A stretch of 64,000 bases of DNA. Origin: Macquaria australasica. Lineage: Eukaryota; Chordata; Actinopteri; Centrarchiformes; Percichthyidae. Location of the stretch: positions 60,772 to 124,771 of the forward strand of contig SEMN01001020.1 in the NCBI GenBank assembly GCA_005408345.1. Reading direction: 5' to 3'. Within the stretch, counting starts at the first letter, position 1, and each line of letters starts with the position of its first letter. The notes under the pieces were generated by a model. The model was not told the origin of the DNA and searched no databases. It saw only the letters and a program-made list of their open reading frames with translations. A program made the translations under genes and the position numbers. This document shows, in pieces, positions 1-11,880 of this stretch.

Positions 1-214
1 AACTGAAGTGTCATGAATGGAGCGGGTCCAGACACTGGAGTAAAGTCACTATTGTAAACTCTGTGTATTTTGAGAAAAAAAAAGTAGTAGTCAAGGGAGG
101 AGTTCCCCGGACAAACTGTAATTATTTGTTAGGTCTGCACATTCACAGCTCATTCACATTTCTGTCTGACTGATGATTGGTCGACTGAATGTAATGCTGC
201 TCTCCTCTTTCTTC
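1..214. other. Non-coding, nothing recognised
   Basis: AT-rich sequence with a short A-run near 75. No open frame of note and no repeat seen elsewhere in the window. Confidence 0.5.
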
Positions 215-345
215 AAGGGAGAGAAGTTCTGCCCAAAAAGTTGCTAGATTTATCACTAGGTGTTTTTTGGGGTGGAAATGTCACTATAGGGGTCTTAAAA
301 GTTGCCAAATTTAGCAAGAAAATGCAAAGCTAGCAGCACTGAGTA
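215..345. repeat. Probable interspersed repeat relic
   Basis: The segment contains two related phrases, one around 230-260 (AAAAAGTTGCTAGATTTATC) and one around 298-316 (AAAGTTGCCAAATTTAGCAA). This layout recalls a dispersed teleost repeat remembered from other fish genomic sequence. There is no coding capacity and no clear ends. Confidence 0.35.
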
Positions 346-2189
346 GGTGGTGCTAGAGGCCTGGTGACGTAGTAGCTACTTGTAGGACTAGTTGGTGAAC
401 AACTGTAGCTGGTGAGCTAATAAGCTGTGATAGCTTCCTCTATTTTGGACTCTCTGGCTAATTTAAAGGTCAACACTGTTAAGACAGCTTGCAATTGGTC
501 AACGGTGCAAATTTGAGCATCAAAGATCACCAGAGATAAACTCTCAGAGAAAAAACTGCCCATTGGTTCCTACTGAGGATGAAATCTTTAAAAATATGGT
601 TACAAATAATGTAAATTTGTTTTAAGTGAAATATATAATCTGTTGTACTGCAGGTCTGAAACAAATGGCAAACACTGTCTTTCACCGATTACAGTCATTT
701 GTGCACAAATTTTTATTTACACATCAAATATTTTACTGCAGTTCTTTTCTAAACATTCACAAACTAGAATTTCTCACGCAGATTTTTGCACAGGTTTACA
801 AAGGGTGGTATACAAACTGTTATTTCTGTAAATCATTTCACAAGCTCAGACATATTCTTTAAAAATGTAGTCTTTAAGGCATGATAGCCTTCAATCAGTC
901 TGCGGTCAGTCAGTGTAATTGTTTAAATGGCAGAACAAAGTGCCTGAAGGCATCATCCGGGAATGTTTTCTTGATGCAGTGACGTAGCCGTTATGGCCTT
1001 TCAATGTCAGAAAATGTTGACCTTTGATTGCAGCACCCTCATTGGGCCAATTAGTGTAATTTTAACATGAAAACTGAAAACTGAAGAGCACACGTCTAAA
1101 ATAACATTTGACAAACAGATGGACGGACATCAGCTGATCCCTGCAGTCACCCACCTCCCTCAGCCCCTCAACCCCCATATTTCACCATTAATAGGAGCTC
1201 AGAATAGACATGGGAAGTGCTTCTTTCAGATGACACTTTTATTTTATTTTTTGGTGTTCAGTCCATTGCAGCGTTGACCTTGAACAGAGAAGTCAGTGCA
1301 GCCAGCTTAGAAAATCGCTCCAGGCATTTTTGAGAAAGGCCAGAGTTTGCTCGCCTCTCCGCTGCAGCTACTGTAGATAGATTTATCTCTGCGCCGCTCC
1401 GCCAAAGAAACTCAATTTGGCTCCTGATCAAATGTTTGATCTTAATTATCACGTTCCAAATGGAAAGATTTAGTCATTAGATGCTGCTTTTTTTTTTTGG
1501 TCTTTTTTTGGGGAGGGGAGGCTTCGAGATAATTATCCAAAATGAATTTTGCATGAGTGAAGGGACAAGAGAGCAGCTCTCATTCCTAGTTCAAGCACAG
1601 CCAACACAGAGCAAATGAATCTTAAAATTACCATAGGTCACTGAATTAATTCTCCAAATGGCAATTGGTGTGATTTCTCCTGGGTGAAAATGACTGGCAA
1701 GTCAGCTTCCCCCGCTCACCTGTAGGTGTGGATGTGAGTTTCCAGACGTGGAGGTGGAGGTCAGAGTCTGTTAGGGGGAGATTCTGCTCCTGTTTTTTCG
1801 CTCTTCGTCGAGTCTGTTTGAGTCGAATCAACAACCGGATGTAACGCAAGACAAGAAGCGCAGGTGCAGAATTTACGACAGTTGTGTAATACAATGAAGT
1901 GGATGCACCTTGAAAGCCATCATTTAAATCAGACGGGGGGAGGAGTGGTGGGATTCTCGCCACTGGAGCTCAGCGCCTTTTCTTTTGCTCCATTTATTTA
2001 ATGAGTCACCTAACAGATCGTCTGGGCTGAGAACTCTCACTCAGGTTTCTTTTTGTCGCCTGAGACTGATTAAGTAATTTCTTCACTTCATCCTCCTTTG
2101 TATTAATGTGTTCAACACTTTAATGTTCCCTCCAGTAAAGATGGAGCTAATTTCAATTACTTTATATACTGCCGTGTAGCTTAATCCAT
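346..2189. other. Non-coding stretch
   Basis: Holds short imperfect direct repeats around 385-430, a phrase near 555 resembling part of family A (GGTTCCTACTGA), and a T-run near 1491-1510. The open frames here (for example 626-862, 1646-1963) show no recognisable protein, no codon-like periodicity and no splice context. Confidence 0.5.
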
Positions 2190-2410
2190 AATAATATATT
2201 GTGATTTATTAGTTGATTTATATTTTGTTTTAATAATCTGAATCTGAAAAGTAACTAGTAACTAATGTTGTCAAATAAATGAACAATATTTGCCTCTCAA
2301 ATGTAGTGGAGTAAAAGTATAGAGTAGCATAAAATGGAAATACTCAAGTAAAAGTACCTGTACACGTACCTAAAAATGTACTTAGTTACATTCCATTCCA
2401 TAATATCGAC
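2190..2410 (-). repeat. Family G repeat copy
   Basis: Contains phrases such as ATGTAGTGGAGTAAAAGTAT and AAATACTCAAGTAAAAGTAC. Their complements recur at 15.4, 17.6 and 25.8 kb. This is a common fish interspersed sequence built around TACTTTTACTTGAGTA-like words. It has no ORF. Confidence 0.6.
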
Positions 2411-2639
2411 CGGATTAAGTTGAAATGTTATTAATCGCAAAAATGTTGATGTTGAACGTCTCAGTAAAGTGTTCACTGACGTCATACTTCCTTCGTTTTC
2501 CACCAAAACATCCGGTCTTGTAATACAACATCTTCTTGTAGTGACTAAAGCATTGTTAAACTGTTTTATGGTGATGGCACTCTTAGCACTTGTCTGGTTT
2601 AATACAGAAAATCTTTGCAGTGACTCGAAACCTCAACGT

Positions 2640-3240
2640 GTTTAACATTTAACTGAAACCACGCTTTCCGTAACCTTAAACAAAGTACTTTTGTTGCCTA
2701 AACCTGACCCCAGACGGGAGTCTGGATATGAACCCCAAAGTCCGGTGCTTTGTGCGCCCACCATCCACCCTGACCACCTCCCTGCGACTCCGGTGAAGTA
2801 CAACTTTGCTTGTGAACATAATCCAGGTAACGATTACTATTGTCAAAACAGCGTAATTGGGTAACCAATTTAGTTCTTTATAAACGTAATTGCTAGGAGA
2901 CAGGGTTGTATATTGCCACAACATCTTGAATGGAGGAGGTTGTGATTGATGGTTGGTTCAACAAAGTGAATGATGGAGACTTCTGTTTAAATTCCATTCC
3001 CTACCAACAGTCAACAACTTTATAACAAGTTTAGCCACAATCGTTTCCGAACCTTAACCAAGTCGTTTGTGCCTAAACTTAACTGTAGTAGTAGCAGATC
3101 AGAAAACAGTCATATGAAACAGTTTTGGAAGGCACTGACAAACAATGTCCTGCTGTTGGGGGGCGTCAGATCAACACAATGTGGATTGCTTTGGACAGCA
3201 ATGACAAACGACATTGAATAAAGTTTGCTTACTTCCTACA
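2640..3240. repeat. Family B repeat, two adjacent related pieces
   Basis: The first part (about 2655-2930) shares TTGCCTAAACCTGACC, the CGCCCACCATCCACCCTG-type segment and GTGAACATAATCCAGG with 28.6-28.8 kb. The second part (about 2990-3230) shares the CAGTCAACA, CAGATCAGAAAA and TTTTGGAAGGC-type words with 57.4-57.65 and 62.8-63.0 kb. No intact ORF. This looks like a non-autonomous, heavily diverged element. Confidence 0.65.
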
Positions 3241-5680
3241 GAACCTGGAAGTTCCAGTTTCACTTCGGTTCTCTATAAGCTCTGACTGGCTCAGTTATTT
3301 TTCCAACTGGGGAAACAGCCATCAGTGAGCATAACACCAGACCTATTTAAACTGCTGAAGAAATCTGAGATGTGGGTAGTGGAACCAGGCTAGCTAAAAA
3401 TACAGCCTGGAGGTAGACGGGTAAATTCTAAACTAAACTGTGAATAACACAAGTTATCATCGTTAAAGCTCATATCTCTTAAATGATCTTAACACAAAAA
3501 GTCAAAGATGCACTTTTAATGGGCTCAGAAGCAGACAGACTGACACCACGGCATTAAGACGACCAGGCTACAGCTGTAAGTCAGTAGCCTGGTGTTCTTG
3601 TTTTCCTCTATGAGCTGTGTGGACGTCACTAATGGAGCTAATGCACCAGGACAACAAAAAAAAAGCCTCGAAAATCCTTTCTCCCATAAACTCCACAACT
3701 GTCTCACAAATCTAGCCCCAGCCATTACTTTAACGGGGCACAGCTGTATTTTTCCCAGCCTGTAACTACTATTGGCATAGGACAGTTTATGTGTTACTCG
3801 TGTAATTAAATCTTTGGATACTTTCCCCAAATCAATGGAAAGTACCAGCATAAAACACAGGCTTTGAGCTGGATGGCGTCTCTGTGAAGGCCGGGCAGAG
3901 CGCAAGCGGGGATCGATGGCTGCGGACAGGTGGTGATCAGTGGCGTCGCTCCAGGCTGTCTGACATCAGAGTGGCTCGGTGACACGACCTTGGCCTTTTC
4001 AAGCATTTGAAGAAGCATTTTAGCCGCTGTCATTACTCCGCCAATTACACCTGCTGTTTTATCAGCAAAGCAACACCGCCTCCCCCTCTCCTGCCGGCTG
4101 TCCATTCGTCCTCAACTTGGAGGAGGTAATGACGGCAATTAGCCGCTAAAGGAGGCTCTTACACAACCTTGCTGTCACAACCCACAACCGATGACTCTGG
4201 GTAAAGTTGGGTACACCTCAGCTCTGCCGCAAGAAATTTCTTTTTCCACTGTCACATCATTTACCTGGAGGAGGAAAATTGCCACACTAAAAAAAAACAA
4301 AAAAAAAACAGAAAACGATTCTGGTTCATCATCTCTTAACAGGTGTTATGTAAATGCACACAGGAAACTGCAGCAATGAAGCATTTTCCTGCCGGAGGAA
4401 AAGGTCCAATCTCTCCCTCTGTGAACGGGCCATTTGAATTTTAGTGTGTTGTCTTATTGTTTATCTTTATTCTGCTTCCTGTGCGGGCGGCACAGTGACA
4501 GGTCATTATGTGGCTGCCTGCTAGCTACAGTAGCTGGTGTCAGGACACCACGGCGTGTATTCCTGCTTCTGGTCTGAGCACTGGCAGTGACAGGCCCCGG
4601 CTTTAGTCTCACCTAAGTCATGGTGTCCATGTTGGGGCCTCATTAACTGGAGTGTTGCGTGGGTTTTATATCAATGTCACTGCTGTCAGGGTGTGCGGAG
4701 GTGGGCTGAGAAGGAGCTCGGTGCGTCCTGCCTGTTTACCAGCCCTCGCTAACACTCACACAGATCTGTCTAACTCATTAGCAATCACCTCATCCCCCTC
4801 GTAATCACAAACCACTAGAGAGGCAAAACAGAGATAGGAAGCCATTAAAAGATGCACCATGTCTGGATTCTGTCACTTTTTTTTTTCATTCTATCATAGA
4901 TGGTCCTTGGATTGCGGCTGAGCGGCCGTCCGCTGCTCCTCCTGAGCCTTACGTTCAGCCGGGGCTCATGTTTAAGCATGTTGGAGTTCCCAGGCGACTG
5001 ATTTATGCTGTTCTTATTTCTGCTCCGACGTGGAGCTCATCTGAGCCGGACAGCAGGGCGTCTCTGAATCTTGATAGTGCAAACTGCAGCTGCAGATTGC
5101 TGTCAAGGCTTCTCTGCAGGAAGCTGAATGCCTGACTGTATTTTTTTTTTTGGCTTCTTGCGATAGAATTCTACTCTATAATTTAGCTGCTTGCCCCCCA
5201 CTCCCTGACTGACTGAACAACACACAACAGCCTTTTGATTTGGCGCTCTTAGTTCCCTTTTCTACTTTTTTAAAAATAGTTTTTGACCAGGGCTAGGCAA
5301 CCAATCAGCACAGACTGGTTCTGTTCCTCCCACAGGCCTCTTCGGCTCCTCTGGTGGGATTTTTGGAAATTCAGTGTTTTTCTAGCCCTACAATAAAAGT
5401 ACACAAAAGCCTGTGGACCAGTGGGGATCCCAACCTGAATGTCTGGACCCACTGGTGTAAGGGATCCTGCAGGTGTAAATAGTTATAATTATCTGGAAAC
5501 GTTATCATTGTTCTGTAAAAATGACAAAACAACTTTTACTCAACTTTCAGCTTTTCAAAAACACAGTGGGCTCTATTTTTTGTTTTTCTGACCTTACCGT
5601 CTGTGTTTTGTTCTGGTGCTTGGTGCACAGCAGCATCAGTTGCACATGGCAAGGGACAGCAGCTGCCATACCTTGGAATC
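3241..5680. other. Non-coding stretch with a repeat-free, possibly conserved block
   Basis: No gene is recognised. The block at about 3950-4160 is less AT-biased, free of repeats, and carries several ATTA/TAAT-type homeodomain words flanking a GGAGGAGGTAATGACGG segment, so it is a plausible non-coding element. About 4740-4830 is similar. Short A-runs at 4290-4313 and T-runs near 4880 and 5145 are simple sequence. ORFs at 3525-4105 (minus) resemble no known protein. Confidence 0.4.
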
Positions 5681-5684
5681 AGGT

Positions 5685-5701
5685 TTATATATATATATAT
5701 A
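5685..5701. repeat. (TA)n microsatellite
   Basis: About eight TA units in an AT-rich context. Confidence 0.9.
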
Positions 5702-6784
5702 AATTAAAAATAAACACATTTCTTGTATTACCTTAAAATTGATCATTTGTGCTCAACAAATCTTCTTTGGGTAAAACTAAAAGGCCTGTGGTTTCCTCGC
5801 CCTTGTCAAAAACTAAAAAAAAGTGATTAAGGTAAAAATGGCTGGAGGCTGCAGATTTATCAACATATGTGTCCTGCTGCCTTCACATGACTGCAGGGAT
5901 TTAATGAACTGAAGGAGAAGATTTTCATAAAGCAAAGAGAAGCTGCAGACAACAGATACTGTAAGAATCACTCATTCATTTATAGATCAATGCAGACTGA
6001 TTTACCAATGTTTCTGCTACTGTATGATCACATTACATTTGTTTTTTAATGCTGATTGAAATGCATCTACAAAGTGTTTATTTACAGTTTTAAGCATTAT
6101 TTTGTAATGTCTGCACATTTCCTCCAGGTACTGAGTTTACTCTGCTTGACATGTCCATAAATAGGCATGTTAATATGTTTATATCTTAAATAAGCGCGCT
6201 GGTCAGCTCTGTTGGTTTCTTGGTTAGGTTAGCTCCTCTTGCTTCTCGAAAGGTAAGCTAGCTAACGCTAACACTACGTTAGCTTGCTATCCAATCATCT
6301 CTCGCTAGTTGCTAAAGATACCCCCTAAGATATAAACAAAAGTATAATGGTGGTGATATCAGAAAACATACGCTCTGTCTCCAGCGATGTCAGTTATTTT
6401 GTGTTGTTGTTTTCTCGTTCGGGTGACAGTCAGGCAGTTGGCATCCATGACGTTGCATTACTGCCACCTTCTGGTGACCCCTGGCTCTACAAAGTATTAC
6501 GCTACAAGTACACAAATCACCTTTGCTCCACATTAAAAAGACTTTATTTGTCAATACGTGTGTTGGATTGAGCAGTTCATTCACGTACTGAAACAGAAAC
6601 TGGATCTGTACATCGTCCCGTACTGCGTGCTGCTGGTTGAAGCTATGTAAGGTATTTTCCTGTTTAAAGTGTTTGTAATTATCTGGATGGCGTGTAGTTT
6701 TGTCTTTGTTAAAGAGGCTATAATCTATATTTTTTATAATAATATATTACATGACAATTAAATGACACTACCTGCTCAGCATCA
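5702..6784. other. Non-coding stretch
   Basis: AT-rich. It has an 8-bp inverted repeat around 6255-6285 (AGCTAACG / CGTTAGCT) and a TE-like phrase CTGCCACCTTCTGGTGACCC at about 6461. No gene seen. Confidence 0.45.
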
Positions 6785-7010
6785 AACAGACTCAAAGACT
6801 AGCTGGTGAACATAGTGGAGCATTTAGCAGCTAAAGAGCCAGATATTTCCCTCAGGAGCTGGTGGAGACCAAAAACAGAGCTAACAGAGAGGAAATACTG
6901 GACACAAACACGACTCCACATGAAGGATCATGTTGCTCTGTGACTGCTGGAGGTGGAAATAAGCAACTGTTTGCCAAAGTGTTCACAACCTGTTTCTGCT
7001 GCCACTAAGT
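6785..7010 (-). repeat. Family C repeat copy (inverted)
   Basis: The reverse complement matches 30.65-30.95 kb closely. It shares the words for TTTAGCAGCTAAAGAGCCAG, CTCAGGAGCTGGTGGAGACC and AAAACAGAGCTAACAGAGAG, and also matches 39.84-39.96 kb. Non-coding. Confidence 0.7.
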
Positions 7011-9176
7011 GGCTAAAAAATCAGTTATTGCTGTGGATGTATTAAGGAGAACTGGATACCGTGTTCAAAGATGGCGCCCCATTAATCAGTATGGAAGTTG
7101 CTCCCTGTCCGCATACACTGAAAATGTCCCTTCAGACTTCCTCACACTTCCATGTTTTTGGGCCCAGAGAGCATGCTCACTGGAGTCCTTTTCCAACCAA
7201 GCTGACTTCCTGTTGGCTCTCCGCACACATCACTTTCCAAATGTTATTGGACTGAATGGATCAAATTCTGGTAAGAATCTCTAGGCAATATCTCTTTTTA
7301 CAGGATCAGTTTATAGGTTTAAATAGGTTTAAAGAAACTTCTTTTTCTATTTTTATTGTAAAATAGTTATTAGGTTTGGTATTTTTAAGACATTGTCTCA
7401 ATATATCTGTGTCAAGGCTGCTTTCCAGTTTATTGGAGCAGCCGGAAAACAATTGTGTCCTTTGTATTTATTTGCTCTAAATGTCCATTTTCCTTGTAAT
7501 TATATTGAAGTAGTAAACTCTGGGATGGAAGGACGGCTGTTTCCCCGAAGCCTCTTAAAAACTGAAACTGGGAAAGACTGGTTTAGTCTATGAAATAATA
7601 AAAACTGCCCATTGCAATTTACCAGAGTCCTAATTTACTTATGAAAATGTCTTGTTTTGTGCGACCAAAAGTCCAAAACTCAATGTTTTGGCAATTCATT
7701 ATGTATATTTGTAAGTTTGGGACCCGGGGAGAAACCAAATTTCTCTTTTGTGTCTCGAGCTGAAAAAGTTTGGGAACCCCTGGACTAAACGATTAATTTG
7801 TTAATCGAGAAAATAATGGGCAGCTTAATCAAAAATGAAAAAAAAAAGAATAATTGTTAGTTGCAGCCTTACAAGGCGTAACGTGGCCTTGAGTGTGTAT
7901 GAAATGTGGCATTTATTTTAATTGTTCTTAGGTTGTTTTCCTTTTATTTTCACCTGCAATTAGACAGGTTCAGCCAATCAAAACAAGCGACGTCACTCGT
8001 GGCAACATACACTAACAACAACAGTGGATCACCTCTTTGTTTGACTCACAGTAGCCGGCGATCTTTGATAAAATCTGTAAAAACCTCAAACATTGGCACT
8101 TGAGACCTAGTTAGCAGTAAAATGAACAAGCATAAATGGATGCTTACAGTCCACAAAGGTGCACAAGTGTTGATAAATCACACGTGTATCCTAAAGTAAC
8201 AGCAAGTAGTTTAATGGTACTCTGTGGAGTTTTCTTTACCAGCAGTAGCGCTATGGAGCAATGTTTTTAAGAGTGGGTTTATATCATGCAAACGCACAGG
8301 AAGCACATACATGTGGGTGACACAATACACAGTCCTGCATGTTGGTGGCTGTTTCACGTGACTAAAATCTCAAACAGCTGTTGGTTTGACTGTAGACATG
8401 TTCTTGCTCTTATTGAAATAATTGGTGAATTGTCTTAAATTCATTTCAGAGTAGATATAAATAGTTTTGATGTGACAATTTCGACTTTTTTGTGCCATTT
8501 ATTTGTGACGCACTCGCACGCACTTTAAAGTCTCAATAAAAGAGCATGCCATGACAAGCCGACTGGCCTCAGGTTTTTGTCATGCGAAAGAAGATTTAAC
8601 TACAGGACTTGGTGATATACGTAAATGTGACTCTCCATCATGGACACTCACCTGTACAGTTTCCATTGTTTTAGAGGAATCAGAGGAGAGAAGGCAGGTG
8701 GAGACAGTTTTCTCCTGACAGGCGGCTGGAGGCTGCAGTCACACAGCCTCATCCATCTTTGAGACTGCCGCCGCCCTCCCATAGAGAGTTTTGATTATGT
8801 TGAGTGCTCGGTCTGCTAGAAACAAGGGCTCAGTCAGGAAGATATGTCACGGTTATAAATTGCAGCTCCACTTTTTTGTCACTGTGTCCTGTCACAGTTT
8901 TAATTAAACAAGACAAAGACCAGGAGATGGGAGCGGCCGGCGATCAAGGAGAAAGATGGTTTGTAGGTTTCTGATAATAACCAGCAGAGAGTAGGACGTG
9001 GTGGTGGTGGTGTGGATAAAGGGGGCCTGGCAGGGCTTAGTGGAGCAGGAACCAGATATTATTAGTCCCTGTGCTGCATGCTGAGCCAGCAGGCAGCAGG
9101 CTGTGTGGTGTGCTGCTGCCTGCTGGGCCGACTATGGTACTCTGCTGCAGGTTTTGGTACTCAAACAGGCCTGGTT
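7011..9176. other. Non-coding stretch with one hAT-like end
   Basis: At about 7766-7790 the phrase AAAAGTTTGGGAACCCCTGG resembles the terminal sequence of hAT-type elements in vertebrates; no matching partner end is obvious nearby. About 7050-7260 may also be repeat-derived. The rest, including the more GC-rich 8640-8960 block, shows no recognised gene. Confidence 0.4.
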
Positions 9177-10790
9177 ATTCTATATTTTTCTTTTTGTCAA
9201 ACCGCATGAATAGACCAAAAACCAACAGTGTGTTAGTTTGTCTCTCAGTACTTTCTGACTTTCCTGCTCCGTCTGCGGCTCTCATCCCCAAGTTCATTGG
9301 TTCCTACTGAAGATGTAAATCTCTTTTGTTTGTTTGTTTGTACAACTTTTTTTTATCTAATTTTCTCTATCTCATTTGGTGGGAACACAGAGGCAACACA
9401 TAGAGGAGATTTAAAAGCACTCATACAAAGAACGCTCTATACACTCTATAATAACATACAATCTATAATTAAATACTTACACACAGTCTCATCACAACCG
9501 GAGGCAAAATGTGCCAATATCTCTCTTACAGCTTTGAAATTCAGCAAATTATCAACACAAATACAGACCTAATGCCAGTACCCACAATATCCGTAAGTAA
9601 CAGATTTGCTGTAGTTTGTTTTCAGACGTTACTCAAACAGGAGGACATTTGGCCCCCTGTTGATGATTGGCTTGTTGGTCTTCACTTCTAGCTCCTTTCA
9701 AAACACTGTAAAACACCAGTGTATTTTCAAACACTGGAGGAACAACGAAGGAAGTATAAGAAAACAAACGTGTTATACAACCGCGACATGCAGACATTTT
9801 GAAAGTTTTGACAAAGAGACATCACATGTGGCTTTTCCTGCTTACGTCAATGCAGACGTGTATCAATACTTTCTGACTTCCTGTCTGCGGCTCTCTGCTC
9901 AAAGTCCATTGTTTCCTACTGAAGATGTAACACTTCACAAATATATAGTTTAATTTTAAGAAAGGCTTAGCAATTTCCTAAAACAACTGCTCACTGTAGT
10001 CACATAAATGATGTGTAAGGGTAAAATTTCGTATTTCCTATTACCAGATATGTTTTAAGTAATGACCTGTTTTCCATTTATTTTTTCTGCACTCTATGTA
10101 CTTTGATAATTTCTGTTATGGGTCACTTCTGACGTAAAGTACATTAGTATCCAGTTTGGGTGATGATTGATTGATTGATTACTGAAGGACAACTTGTTTG
10201 TAACGAGGGGTGTTAGGAGAACAGTCTGTTTAGCTAGAGACAGAGATGATGTGGGCCAGGGTTGATTCTGATATCCTTCCCTTTCTTTACTTCTATGTAT
10301 TGAGAAGTTATAAATATGTGACTATCTGTCCTTCGGGGTCAGACAGTCCTTTCAGCTGAAATAGATTGGCTCGGTCTTTCTTTTGTTTACTTTTTATTCT
10401 TGATTACCTTTTTATTTGATTGCTTTATTCTTTTGCTTAATTAAATATACAAAAGACAACTGCTTCTTGAACATCATTTTATTTGTTCACTTCTCCACAA
10501 GGAAATACCTTGTGGAGAAATACCTACCACATGATGCATTTGTTGGGGACTATTTTCAGCGGCGGATGAATCCACATTTGGTGCTCTAGTGAGTATTTGG
10601 GGCAACAGGACGGTGTGTGTGGGACTGAGTCCAAATAAACTACAGTGTGTGTGTTGATGGTGATGAAGGAACAACAGTGAGGCTCAGTGATGAGTTTTTA
10701 ATAGTTTTTTATGGCTCAGAGGAAGAAGAGACATGTGATACACAACACTTGTTAGTAGATACGTTCAGTGCTGGTTTGAGTCTGAACATG
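9177..10790 (+). repeat. Family A repeat, copy 1, split by a solo LTR
   Basis: Parts at 9177-9320, 9638-10013 and 10532-10790 align in order with 36907-37690. Shared words include TTATTCTATATTTTTCTT, TTTGGCCCCCTGTTGATGAT, CACATGTGGCTTTTCCTGCT, CTGCGGCTCTCTGCTCAAAG and TTGTTGGGGACTATTTTCAG. The 3' part (10532-10790) also aligns with 56725-56995. The 518-bp block in between is absent from the other copies. The 9321-9637 interval is specific to this copy and not explained. No protein-coding frame survives. Confidence 0.7.
10014..10531 (+). mobile_element. Solo LTR (518 bp) with 5-bp target duplication
   Basis: The element begins TGTAAGG and ends CCACA, and is flanked on both sides by TGATG (10009-10013 and 10532-10536). 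Inside are TATAAATA at 10309-10316 and ATTAAA at 10440-10445, spaced as in an LTR promoter and polyadenylation region on the plus strand. A perfect 12-bp-stem hairpin (10491-10502 with 10508-10519) lies just before the 3' end. No internal retroelement genes are present, so a recombined solo LTR of a Gypsy- or ERV-type element is most likely. A 6-bp ATGATG duplication is an alternative reading of the ends. Confidence 0.6.
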
Positions 10791-11109
10791 AGATTTATTG
10801 ATAATTAGAAAAATACAGAATATCACCAGACTTATCCTCAAGCATTACAGTAGTGAGACCAAAGTGCATGTAAAGTAAATGTGTTACTTGCACGTGTAGG
10901 TAGAGGTGGATTCATGTTAGTAACAGACTGGTTGTCATGGTAACAAGCCACTGTAAGTGCCTACTTTTACAGACCAAGAGGTGGGTCAGTTTTCCGTATC
11001 AGAGTGATTTATCTTCTAAAATATCTACGATCCTCAGTGTCCAGGCTTTGCTCCGCTGATGACGGATGGGGCCACGTAGAGGACAAACAGAGCCGCCAAA
11101 CTTTAATTC
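10791..11109. other. Non-coding stretch
   Basis: Nothing recognised apart from the sequence leading into the microsatellite. Confidence 0.4.
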
Positions 11110-11180
11110 ACCCCCCCCCCCCCCACACACACACACACACACATACACACACATACACATAGACACACGTACACACACTC
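11110..11180. repeat. Poly-C plus (CA)n microsatellite
   Basis: A run of about 15 C is followed by CA repeats with a few T interruptions. The open frames across it on both strands are artefacts of the repeat. Confidence 0.9.
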
Positions 11181-11283
11181 TCTCTCCGTCTTCCCCACTC
11201 TTTCCATCTCTCATCTCTCCAGTGAATAGGACTATATATCTGTGGTTTTATGTTGTGGCCTTGTGTTTGCTCTGTGTGGGAGG

Positions 11284-11304
11284 TGTGTGTGTGTGTGTGT
11301 GTGT
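11284..11304. repeat. (GT)n microsatellite
   Basis: About ten GT units. Confidence 0.9.
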
Positions 11305-11424
11305 CTTTGGAGAAGCTCATTAGATCCTGTTTGCTCTGTTCTGTTCTGAACACATCCTAAAAAAGGGTGTTCCTCACTTGAAAACTAACAATCCAGCATA
11401 CTGTGTATACTTGGGTTGGGTAAG

Positions 11425-11880
11425 CAGTATTTTTTGGGCGTCATTGGGCAAAAATGCCATATTAACCGTGCAGCATATTGTAATTCAAGTGGTCTGAGAG
11501 CAGACCTCTACTTCAGCCCCCCCTCTTGCCTCTGTTTTCAGGCTTCAGAAAATCTATCCCGTGACGGGAGACTTTAGCCAATCACAGGTTATTTCAGAGA
11601 GACGGGGCATTCCCATTGGCTGTTCTACAAATGCACATGCACATGCACATGCACGTCCCTTCAGAGGATGAAAGCCTGATTGAATGGCGGAAAATCCTGC
11701 AGAAAATCCTGAAACTTGTGATAAATGTCCAGCACCTCCTTTGCCTACAGCGGTGTATAGAACAAAACAGGCTCATTACGTTCAATGCCATGGCGCTCAT
11801 AACGGCGAGGGGCAAAGAGGCATGATGACAAACAGTGGGAAATAACAGCGCCATCTAGTGGCTGTATGAGTTATGACTTG
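11425..11880 (+). repeat. Family F repeat, copy 1
   Basis: Shares with the reverse complement of 32640-32860 the ordered words GCGTCATTGGGCAAAAAT, TTGTAATTCAAGTGGTCTGA, CTCTGTTTTCAGGCTT and GGGAGACTTTAGCCAATCAC. This copy extends further 3' and includes an (ATGCAC)4 run at 11631-11654 and a terminal AGCGCCATCTAGTGGCTG phrase. The 69-codon frame at 11616-11825 is part of the repeat and resembles no known protein. Confidence 0.65.
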
